Source: Nocardioidaceae bacterium
Lineage (GTDB): Bacteria; Actinomycetota; Actinomycetes; Propionibacteriales; Nocardioidaceae
Assembly (NCBI GenBank): GCA_013696365.1
Contig: JACCYS010000243.1
Span: 1-5,959, forward strand
Length of the DNA: 5,959 nucleotides
Direction: 5' to 3'
A program made the position numbers and the translations under genes. Shown piece after piece: positions 1 to 5,027 of this stretch. Each line of letters opens with the position of its first letter. The stretch's first letter is position 1. The notes under the pieces are model-generated. The model was not told where the DNA came from, made no database searches, and saw only the letters and a list, made by a program, of their open reading frames with translations.

Positions 1-683
1 ATCGGGAACGCGATTAGCACCAGCAGGCTGGTCACCAAGATGTTCCAGGTGAAGATCGGCATCCGAAACATCGTCATTCCGGGCGCCCGCATACAGAAGA
101 TCGTGGTCACGAAGTTGACCGCGCCCAGGATCGTGCCGAGCCCGGCCAGCCACACCCCCATGATCGCCATGTCGGCGCCGACGCCGGGCGAGTTCACCGC
201 GTCCGACAACGGCGCGTACATGTACCAGCCGAAGTCCGCCGCACCACCGGGCACGATCAGCCCACCAGCGGCGATCAGTCCGCCGAACAGGTACGTCCAA
301 TAGCTGAACATGTTCAACCGCGGAAACGCCACATCGGGCGCCCCGATCTGCAACGGCATGATCGCGTTCGCGAATCCGGCAAACAGCGGGGTCGCGAACA
401 ACAGCAGCATGATCACGCCATGCATCGTGAACAACTGGTTGTACACCTGGTCCGACACCAGCTGGCTGCCCGGCTGCGCCAACTCGGTGCGGATCATCAG
501 CGCCATCACGCCACCGACAAGGAAGAACCCGAACGACGTGACGAAGTAGAGGTTGCCGATCACCTTGTGGTCGGTCGTGCTCAGCACCTTGGCGGCAAGT
601 TGCCCCATGGTCGGCTTGCGGGGCTCAGGTGCCGGCGACGAACCCGGGCTGGTCTGACCCGGCGGGGTGACGGTGGTGGTCAC
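1..683 (-). CDS. ctaD: Cytochrome c oxidase subunit I, N-terminal part (runs off the left edge)
   Basis: This is the catalytic subunit of the aa3-type haem-copper oxidase, a membrane protein that reduces oxygen to water and pumps protons. Only the first 227 codons are present. Seen in the protein: TTDHK near residues 36-40, then TM1 (about 43-64). TM2 carries TMHGVIM, whose His88 is expected to be the axial ligand of low-spin haem a. GAPDVAFPRLN follows; its Asp117 and Asn124 match the D-channel entrance Asp and Asn of the family (Paracoccus D124 and N131, same +7 spacing). TM3 (about 129-147), TM4 (about 171-197) and the start of TM5 come next. The binuclear-centre histidines and the K-channel lie outside the window. 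The GTG start overlaps the ctaC stop (GTGA) and has a strong Shine-Dalgarno six bases upstream. Met26 is a possible but less supported start. The gene is probably co-transcribed and translationally coupled with ctaC. Identification is very secure. Confidence 0.97.
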   Translation of the reverse strand, partial: MTTTVTPPGQTSPGSSPAPEPRKPTMGQLAAKVLSTTDHKVIGNLYFVTSFGFFLVGGVMALMIRTELAQPGSQLVSDQVYNQLFTMHGVIMLLLFATPLFAGFANAIMPLQIGAPDVAFPRLNMFSYWTYLFGGLIAAGGLIVPGGAADFGWYMYAPLSDAVNSPGVGADMAIMGVWLAGLGTILGAVNFVTTIFCMRAPGMTMFRMPIFTWNILVTSLLVLIAFP

Positions 684-1561
684 TCTGCGCCTCCTTCCTC
701 GCTGCTGCCGGCTTCCTCGTCCAAGCCCACAATGTCGTTGGTGACGCTCGCACGCTCCGCGACGCCGACGTTGCCAGCCTCCTGCAGATCCTGCAGATGC
801 GCGTCATAGGTCTCGCGATCGACGATCTTCAACGTGAACAGCATCCGGCTGTGGTGCAGCCCGCACAACTCAGAACAGCGACCCTCATACGTGCCCTCGC
901 GGGTCGGCGTGATGGAGAAGGAGTTCTCCCGCCCGGGAACCACGTCCTGCTTGTAGTAGAAGGCAGGCACCCAGAAGGCGTGGATGACATCCTGTGAGCG
1001 CAACTCGATCTGCACTGGCTCGTCCACCGGCAGCATCAAGGTTGGCCGGTTCGCGGTGTCCCCGACGGTGAAGACCGACTCTCCGCCCACCGCGTCTTCC
1101 TCGATATAGCTGAACGCCCACGACCATTTGACCGCCAATACCTCGACGGTGTGGGTGGGTTCCGCGGTGGGTTGGATGGCCTCGTCGGTCTCGATGGTGT
1201 GGTAGAAGAACACGAGCACCACGATGATCGGCGCCACCGTGTAGAGCACCTCGATCGGCAGGTTGTAGCGCACCTGAGGTGGGATCTCGTCTTCCGAGCG
1301 GCGGCGGTAACGCAGCGGCGCCCAGATGATCAGCGCGAAGACGAAGATGCCGATGACGCCCGCAGCGATCCAAGCCCCGAGCCAGAGTTGGGCTACGGGC
1401 TCAGTGTCACTGCTGGCGCCTGTCGGGAAGCCGAGGTCGCGGCCCGAGCAACCGCTCAGCAGCAGCACGGCAATGACCGCGAGCGCGGCCACACGCGCGA
1501 CCGGACGACGTCGCGGTCGGCCGTGGGAACGAGAGTCGAGCGCACCGAACTGCCGGCTCAC
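680..1561 (-). CDS. ctaC: Cytochrome c oxidase subunit II, CuA lipoprotein
   Basis: This subunit accepts electrons at its external CuA centre and passes them to haem a of subunit I. In Actinobacteria the donor is normally the cytochrome bcc complex. The 293-residue protein has an Arg-rich N-terminus, a hydrophobic signal segment and a lipobox LSGC, so Cys38 is probably lipidated after cleavage. Two transmembrane helices follow at about 58-81 and 104-121. The C-terminal cupredoxin domain holds a complete CuA site: His194 in VIHAFWVP, then Cys229, Glu231, Cys233, His237 and Met240 in CSELCGLHHSRM. This is the same spacing as the Paracoccus enzyme. The aromatic KWSWAFSY stretch (145-152) is the family's electron-entry region. 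The tail after about residue 265 is acidic and low complexity. The start is GTG, chosen because GAGGAAGG lies six bases upstream and the full signal peptide follows. Identification is very secure. Confidence 0.98.
   Translation of the reverse strand: MSRQFGALDSRSHGRPRRRPVARVAALAVIAVLLLSGCSGRDLGFPTGASSDTEPVAQLWLGAWIAAGVIGIFVFALIIWAPLRYRRRSEDEIPPQVRYNLPIEVLYTVAPIIVVLVFFYHTIETDEAIQPTAEPTHTVEVLAVKWSWAFSYIEEDAVGGESVFTVGDTANRPTLMLPVDEPVQIELRSQDVIHAFWVPAFYYKQDVVPGRENSFSITPTREGTYEGRCSELCGLHHSRMLFTLKIVDRETYDAHLQDLQEAGNVGVAERASVTNDIVGLDEEAGSSEEGGAE
684..700 (-). promoter_or_regulatory. Ribosome binding site of ctaD inside the end of ctaC
   Basis: Read on the minus strand, GGAAGGAGG lies six bases before the GTG of ctaD. 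It is built from the last ctaC codons (the EEGGAE tail). This close match to the anti-Shine-Dalgarno decides the GTG at 683 over the downstream ATG at 608. It also suggests that ribosomes ending ctaC re-initiate on ctaD. Confidence 0.8.
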
Positions 1562-1676
1562 GGGCCACCTTCCTCAACGGACATCGGACAGAAGAGAATC
1601 TACCCTTTGCTGGCTCCGCGCACTCGATCAGGTGCTCCGGAACCGGCGACGCGTCGAGGGTCGGCAGGGGTCCGGA
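1562..1676 (-). promoter_or_regulatory. erpA-ctaC spacer with candidate ctaC promoter and RBS
   Basis: This 115-base gap separates the erpA stop from the ctaC start. On the minus strand, TAGATT (1602 to 1597) fits the actinobacterial -10 pattern TANNNT. It would place a transcription start near 1590 and give a leader of about 30 bases. No recognisable -35 lies 17-18 bases further upstream. GAGGAAGG (1575 to 1568) is a strong Shine-Dalgarno at a six-base spacing. The RBS is well supported. The promoter is an inference from one hexamer. Confidence 0.4.
1637..1675 (-). terminator. Possible stem-loop just after erpA
   Basis: CCGGAACC (1637-1644) can pair with GGTCCGG (1669-1675) with one bulged base. 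The loop between them contains a perfect 10-bp palindrome, CGACGCGTCG (1647-1656). The structure starts two bases past the erpA stop, with no T-run after it, as is common in high-GC Actinobacteria. It could end erpA transcripts or lower read-through into ctaC. It is weak evidence in GC-rich DNA, where such pairings arise easily. Confidence 0.3.
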
Positions 1677-2057
1677 TCAGTGGAAGGAGTCACCGCAGGC
1701 GCAGGACGACGTGGCCGAAGGGTTGTCGATCGTGAAGCCCTGCTTCTCGATGGTGTCAACGAAGTCGATCGTGGCACCCATCAGGTACGGAGCGCTCATC
1801 CGGTCGACGACGACATCGACACCCACGAAGTCGCGCACCTGGTCACCGTCGAGCTTCCGCTCGTCGAAGAACAGCTGGTAGCGCAAGCCGGAGCATCCGC
1901 CCGGCTGTACGGCAATGCGCAACGCCAGATCGTCGCGGCCCTCCTGCTCGATCAGGCTGCGGACCTTCCCAGCGGCGCCGGTGGTCAGCACGACTCCGTC
2001 CGAGGTCGGCCCGTCAGTGGTCGGCTCGGCGGTGGTGGTGGCTGTCTGGTCGCTCAT
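1677..2057 (-). CDS. erpA: A-type iron-sulfur cluster carrier/insertion protein (HesB/IscA/ErpA family)
   Basis: Family members accept Fe-S clusters from the assembly machinery and deliver them to apoproteins in the cytoplasm. The 126-residue protein has a Thr/Asp-rich, probably disordered N-terminus (1-20). One A-type carrier domain follows. It contains the three conserved cysteines: Cys55 in QPGGCSGLRY, and Cys119 and Cys121 in the C-terminal SCACGDSF motif. Domain length is normal; the extra residues are at the N-terminus, as is usual in Actinobacteria. The ATG start is supported by AGGAG six bases upstream. The next gene downstream is ctaC, as in mycobacterial-type neighbourhoods. Delivery of clusters to respiratory partners (for example the Rieske protein, outside this window) is an inference. 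ErpA and IscA cannot be told apart by sequence alone here; the symbol follows common actinobacterial usage. Confidence 0.93.
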   Translation of the reverse strand: MSDQTATTTAEPTTDGPTSDGVVLTTGAAGKVRSLIEQEGRDDLALRIAVQPGGCSGLRYQLFFDERKLDGDQVRDFVGVDVVVDRMSAPYLMGATIDFVDTIEKQGFTIDNPSATSSCACGDSFH

Positions 2058-2225
2058 CGGTCACTCCTGTCGGATCACGGTCGTCGGGCGCCAAGAGGAA
2101 GCCAACGTCGGTATGGCCCCGGTCATTCCCCGTCGTGCGCTGCATCCATGGTGCCACCTTCGATGCTGCCACCCACAACCGACGCCCGCGGCGGGGCCCG
2201 ATTACTGGGCCGATCACTGGGCCGA
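2058..2225. other. Intergenic region between the glycerate kinase and erpA
   Basis: This 168-base gap separates two minus-strand genes. It contains the 12-bp tandem repeat next to the glycerate kinase stop and a GGCCC/GGGCC inverted repeat with a 7-base loop (2195-2211). GGTGGCA occurs twice as a direct repeat on the minus strand (about 2152-2174). The erpA ribosome binding site AGGAG lies at 2068 to 2064. I find no convincing -10/-35 pair. An 8-codon ATG frame on the minus strand (2149 to 2123) has a weak GGTGG before it, but nothing else supports translation. Confidence 0.4.
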
Positions 2226-2230
2226 TCAGC
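2198..2230. repeat. 12-bp tandem repeat spanning the glycerate kinase stop codon
   Basis: The plus strand reads CCGATTACTGGG, then CCGATCACTGGG, then a partial CCGATCAGC. The first two units differ at one base. Twelve bases is four codons, so on the minus strand the repeat places three stops in the same frame: TGA at 2228 (the true stop), TGA at 2216 and TAA at 2204. The repeat looks like a local slippage duplication. Confidence 0.75.
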
Positions 2231-3359
2231 GCGACCATTGGCGCGCGACTCTCGCCGCCAGCGTCGCCAATGAGCCAGCAGGGTCGTCGCCGGCGACCCG
2301 ATCACCGACCAGGCCCGCGACCCCGTACGCCTGCTCGACGCCCAGCGCGCGCATCTCCCTGCTGCCGACGTCCACTCGACCGGCCAACACCACGCAGGGG
2401 CGCAGCGCGGCGGCGGCCACCTGTGCAACGCCGTAGACCACCGTGCCCTGCCTCGAGGAGTAGTCGAACGCAGCCTCGCCGGTGAGCACCAGATCCACCT
2501 CGGCGCAGCGTCCGGCCAGGTCGCAGACGTCTGCAACGAGCTCCACCGCCGGTCGTCGGCTGCCGCCGAGCAGCTGCAGCGCGAACCCGATCCCGCCCGC
2601 CGCTCCGGTCCCCGGCCGGGCCGCCAGTGCCGGATCGGTGGCCGCAGCGAGTCGCACCACGAGCCCGTCGACGGCGGGTTTGCGTTCGTCGGAGATGCCG
2701 CGGCTGCCGCCGTCCAGGTTGGTGGTGCCGCGCAGCCCGAGCAGCGGAAGGTCCAGGTCGCTGGCGGCTGTCAGCTGCACCTCGCCCAGCCGTCGGTGGG
2801 CCCAGGTCAGATCGACGCTCGCGCCATCGGCCAGCGCAGCGAGACCGGCGGCACCCGCGCGCAGGTCGACCTCGTCGGCGCCGCCGGTCCTGGCACCGGC
2901 GTCGGCGCCCAGTGCGTTGAGCAGCCCGGCGCCACCGTCGTTGCTGGCGATCTCACCCGGGCCGCCGAGGCCGACCACGATCCGTTCGGCGCCGGCGTCG
3001 ACCGCTGCGCCGATGAGCTCACCCACGCCGAACGAGGTGGCGCGCTCGGGCTCACGGTGATCCGCCGGGGTCAGGTGCAGGCCACACGCCTGGGCTGCCT
3101 CGACGTACGCGGTGCCCTCGTGCAGCAACACCGTCGCCGGTACACGGACGCCGTACGGTCCGGACACCGACACCGCGAGCAGCTCACCGCTGAGGTTGGA
3201 CGCCAACGCATGGACGAAGCCGAGCCCACCGTCGGACATGGCCACCATGTCCAGCCGGTCCGTCGGAGCATGTCGATGCCACCCTTCGACGATTGCCTCG
3301 GCCGCCTCGCTCGCGCTGAACAGGCCGGCGAACGTGTCCGGGGCCACCAGGATCCGCAT
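2226..3359 (-). CDS. Glycerate kinase family protein (GlxK type), divergent
   Basis: The family phosphorylates D-glycerate with ATP in the cytoplasm. This 377-residue protein has the family length and motif order. An N-terminal ILVAPDTFAG (3-12) is followed by a SDGG motif (42-45) and SGPYG (66-70). Next come EAAQACGL (87-94), a Gly-rich VGLGG...SNDGGAG (129-145), PGTGAAGG (249-256) and LVLTGEAAFD (290-299). Several usual motifs are altered: the FGPQKGA-like segment after the SDLDLPL stretch is not recognisable, and TGEG..D.QS..GK reads TGEAAFDYSSRQGT. Activity or substrate may therefore differ. The open frame extends further upstream, but the ATG at 3359 is chosen because the β1 motif starts there and GAGG lies eight bases before it; a longer form would run into the divergent gene. 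Rv2205c of M. tuberculosis, recalled as a homologue, also lies near an IscA-like gene. Family is secure; the reaction is less so. Confidence 0.9.
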   Translation of the reverse strand: MRILVAPDTFAGLFSASEAAEAIVEGWHRHAPTDRLDMVAMSDGGLGFVHALASNLSGELLAVSVSGPYGVRVPATVLLHEGTAYVEAAQACGLHLTPADHREPERATSFGVGELIGAAVDAGAERIVVGLGGPGEIASNDGGAGLLNALGADAGARTGGADEVDLRAGAAGLAALADGASVDLTWAHRRLGEVQLTAASDLDLPLLGLRGTTNLDGGSRGISDERKPAVDGLVVRLAAATDPALAARPGTGAAGGIGFALQLLGGSRRPAVELVADVCDLAGRCAEVDLVLTGEAAFDYSSRQGTVVYGVAQVAAAALRPCVVLAGRVDVGSREMRALGVEQAYGVAGLVGDRVAGDDPAGSLATLAARVARQWSR

Positions 3360-3408
3360 GCACGCATCCTCGCCTGCCCGGTGAACGGGCGGGCAATACG
3401 GTGGCTGT
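3360..3408. promoter_or_regulatory. Divergent promoter spacer; leaderless -10 for the GNAT gene
   Basis: These 49 bases must hold the start signals of two divergent genes. On the plus strand, TACGGT (3397-3402) fits TANNNT and ends six bases before the GTG at 3409. Transcription could thus begin at the start codon itself, which would make a leaderless mRNA of the type common in Actinobacteria. No good Shine-Dalgarno precedes that GTG; GGTGG at 3400-3404 is only a weak candidate. On the minus strand, GAGG sits eight bases before the glycerate kinase ATG, but I see no clear -10. Confidence 0.4.
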
Positions 3409-4287
3409 GTGCTGATCCGCCGCATGCGCGTCGACGACGTCGCCGATGTGGAACGGCTGACCGCACAGGCCTTCCTGGACGTGGACGAACGCAACCGACT
3501 GCCCGGGGCGGCACCGCCGCAGTTGCGTCCGGACGACCAGGCTGCGCAGTGGCGGCGCCGCGCAGAGCACGCGCTGACCCACGACGGCGCAGGGTGCTGG
3601 GTGGCGGACTCGTCGAATTGTCTGGTGGGAGCCGCGATCTCGTTGCGCCGCGAGTCCATGTGGCTGCTGGCGACGTACGCGGTGCTGCCCGAGGCGCAGG
3701 GCCAAGGAATCGGCCGGCGCCTGCTGGACACCGCGCTCGAGTACGGCGCGAGTTGCCTGCGCGGCATGATCGTGTCGTCGCCGGATCCGCGGGCGGCGCG
3801 GCGCTATCGGGCGGCCGGCTTCGACCTGCACCCGATGATGGACGGGGTGGGTGTGGTTCGACGCGAGACGTTGCCGGTGCCCGAAAGGGTCCGCGAGGCC
3901 ACCACCGCAGACATCGACCTGGCCGACTCGGTCGATCGGCGCACCCGCGGTGCCGGCCATGGTGTCGACCACACCGTGCTGGCTGCGGGGATGGCGATGC
4001 TGGTGGTCGACCGCCCAGAGGGTCAGGGCTACTGCTACTTGCGCTCGCCGGGGGCGGTGTACCTGTTGGCTGCGACGACCGAGCGGGCCGCAGCCGAGCT
4101 GCTGTGGGCGGGGTTGGCGTCCGGCACGGCTGGCGAGTCCGTGCAGGTGCCTCATGTAACTGCGGCCAACCAGTGGGCGCTCGACGTGGCGGTCGGCGCT
4201 GGCCTGGACATCCAGACGCGGGGTTACCTGGCGCTGCGGGCCATGCGCCCGCCGGCGCCGTACCTTCCGAGCGGGCACTTTCTCTGA
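3409..4287 (+). CDS. Two-domain GNAT family N-acetyltransferase
   Basis: GNAT enzymes transfer an acyl group from acyl-CoA to an amine on a small molecule or protein. The 292-residue protein begins with a typical GNAT first strand, LIRRMRVDDVADVERL (2-17). Motif A is clear: the β4 strand WLLATYAVLP (85-94), then QGQGIG (97-102), which binds the CoA pyrophosphate, and the helix RRLLDTALEYG. RRYRAAGF (131-138) is the usual late GNAT segment. Residues from about 160 start again with REATTADIDLAD and resemble a second, degenerate GNAT fold without the QxxGxG loop. The protein ends in PPAPYLPSGHFL, a C-terminal form I associate with actinobacterial GNATs. GTG at 3409 is preferred over ATG at 3424, which would cut the first strand. 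It is the only plus-strand gene here and is convergent with pspAB. The substrate cannot be told from sequence. Confidence 0.92.
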   Translation: MLIRRMRVDDVADVERLTAQAFLDVDERNRLPGAAPPQLRPDDQAAQWRRRAEHALTHDGAGCWVADSSNCLVGAAISLRRESMWLLATYAVLPEAQGQGIGRRLLDTALEYGASCLRGMIVSSPDPRAARRYRAAGFDLHPMMDGVGVVRRETLPVPERVREATTADIDLADSVDRRTRGAGHGVDHTVLAAGMAMLVVDRPEGQGYCYLRSPGAVYLLAATTERAAAELLWAGLASGTAGESVQVPHVTAANQWALDVAVGAGLDIQTRGYLALRAMRPPAPYLPSGHFL

Positions 4288-4324
4288 CGGGGCAGCACCC
4301 GCCGCCTCCACCGCCCGGTGCGCA

Positions 4325-4342
4325 CGCCACGTAAACGTGGCG
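4325..4342. terminator. Palindromic hairpin, copy 1; likely bidirectional terminator or operator
   Basis: CGCCACGTAAACGTGGCG is an inverted repeat with 8-bp arms around AA. As RNA it would form a 7-bp stem with a four-base loop on either strand. It lies 37 bases after the GNAT stop, in a convergent gap, where a terminator for both sides is expected. There is no T-run. A short symmetric site like this could equally be a protein-binding site. Confidence 0.5.
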
Positions 4343-4387
4343 GAGCGACCCTTTACGGGGCGTGCGCGCAACGTGAAGCGATGGCGG

Positions 4388-4403
4388 GCCGCGTTAACGT
4401 GGC
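4388..4403. repeat. Palindrome copy 2, 14 of 16 bases equal to copy 1
   Basis: GCCGCGTTAACGTGGC matches GCCACGTAAACGTGGC (4326-4341) at 14 of 16 positions, in the same orientation, with starts 62 bases apart. The A-to-G change in the left arm turns an A-U pair into a G-U wobble on the plus-strand RNA but gives an A-C mismatch on the minus strand. A plus-strand hairpin is therefore kept and a minus-strand one is weakened. Its centre is the palindrome CGTTAACG. It lies 41 bases beyond the pspAB stop. Confidence 0.6.
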
Positions 4404-4443
4404 TTGCGGTCTGCGGCAAGGGCGGGCGGGGCAGCCGGCAGGC

Positions 4444-5019
4444 TCAGTCGAGCGCGGGTGTCCCCCACAGCGCCAACCAGCGGTGCAGATCGTTCTCGAT
4501 CCGCAGGTCGGCACCGACGGCGCCGCGCACCTGCAGCTCGAGCGCATTGTCTCGATGCTCAGAGCCCGGCACCGGTGCGAACGGGTAGAAGGTGCCTCGC
4601 TTGTACAGGTACACCACCCCCACCTGGCGTCCGTCGGGGGCTGCGAATCCCACCACCGAGCACAGCAGGGAGGGCCCGAAGCCGTTGTCCTGCAGGGTCT
4701 GGTTGACCGCGTGCAGCTCGGTCACCAGATCGCTGAGCGCATCGGCCGGTTGCCGGCAGACCAGCCAGGTGAACCCGTACGAGTCGGTGCTGGTCTCGAC
4801 CGCCGGGCCGCCGTCGGCGTCCAGCAGTTGCTGCAGGTCGGCCTGGGCGGTGGCAAACGCGGCCCCCTCGTTGGCGCGGTAGCAGACCGCACCCACCCCG
4901 GTGGGCCGCAGCCCGATGCTCGCTTCGAGCGTGAAGGCGGCCTGGGTCACGCCGAACAATGCGTCCAGGTCAGCCTTGGCCGGGCGGCTGCGCCCGAGCA
5001 GCGAGTCGAAGAGGCCCAT
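4444..5019 (-). CDS. pspAB: PspA-associated protein PspAB
   Basis: This is a 191-residue soluble protein with no signal peptide or membrane helix. I recognise it as the PspAB family, named for its association with the actinobacterial phage-shock-protein (PspA) envelope-stress system. Its biochemical role is not established. Recognisable segments are the N-terminal MGLFDSLLGRS, LRPTGVGAVCYRA (37-49), DSYGFTWLV (79-87), TELHAVNQTL (100-109), GFGPSLLCSV (113-122), VVYLYKRGTFYPFAP (135-149), RDNALEL (156-162) and a C-terminal DLHRWLALWG (177-186). The gene starts eight bases after htpX ends, in the same direction, so the two are almost certainly one operon. The start ATG is fixed by the conserved MGLFDSLLG opening. 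Its ribosome binding site is weak (CAGGT about 12 bases upstream), which fits coupling to htpX translation. No PspA gene is in the window. The family call is from memory of the sequence pattern. Confidence 0.82.
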   Translation of the reverse strand: MGLFDSLLGRSRPAKADLDALFGVTQAAFTLEASIGLRPTGVGAVCYRANEGAAFATAQADLQQLLDADGGPAVETSTDSYGFTWLVCRQPADALSDLVTELHAVNQTLQDNGFGPSLLCSVVGFAAPDGRQVGVVYLYKRGTFYPFAPVPGSEHRDNALELQVRGAVGADLRIENDLHRWLALWGTPALD

Positions 5020-5027
5020 CGACCGGC

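Larger units (their letters stand above)
4288..4443. other. Convergent intergenic region with nested inverted repeats
   Basis: No gene is visible in these 156 bases. Besides the two palindromes there are two partial half-sites, ACGGGGCG at 4355 and ACGTGAAG at 4371. A longer inverted repeat pairs 4318-4328 with 4359-4369 (11 bp with one wobble). It shares bases 4325-4328 with the first hairpin, so the two structures exclude each other. The region presumably ends transcription from both the GNAT and pspAB sides. Confidence 0.5.

Noticed and set aside
2123..2149. An 8-codon frame (MDAAHDGE) upstream of erpA as a regulatory leader peptide
   Set aside because: It has no run of regulatory codons, no attenuator pair, and only a weak GGTGG before it. 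Chance is the better explanation.
2014..2238. A 74-codon minus-strand frame (starts MVALIGPVIGPVIG) between the kinase and erpA
   Set aside because: It overlaps both real genes. Its repeated GPVI comes from the 12-bp DNA repeat, and it has no supporting RBS.
1326..2273. Plus-strand frame of 315 codons opposite ctaC and erpA
   Set aside because: It is antisense to two securely identified genes and has no recognisable protein pattern.
3360..3767. N-terminal extension of the glycerate kinase frame
   Set aside because: The extension is Arg/Ser-rich and lies opposite the GNAT coding region. The family's first strand starts at the ATG at 3359, which has its own SD.
2796..4334. Plus-strand frame of 512 codons across the glycerate kinase and acetyltransferase
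   Set aside because: It runs antisense to the kinase and out of frame with the GNAT. The absence of stops is explained by high GC content.
3071..4419. Long minus-strand frames opposite the acetyltransferase gene
   Set aside because: The plus strand encodes an intact GNAT with motif A. The minus frames read as Arg/Pro/Ala-rich or His/Gln-rich sequence without domains and overlap the glycerate kinase.
4288..4443. CRISPR array or attachment site based on the repeated palindromes
   Set aside because: There are only two full copies, with no regular spacers, cas genes, integrase or tRNA end nearby.
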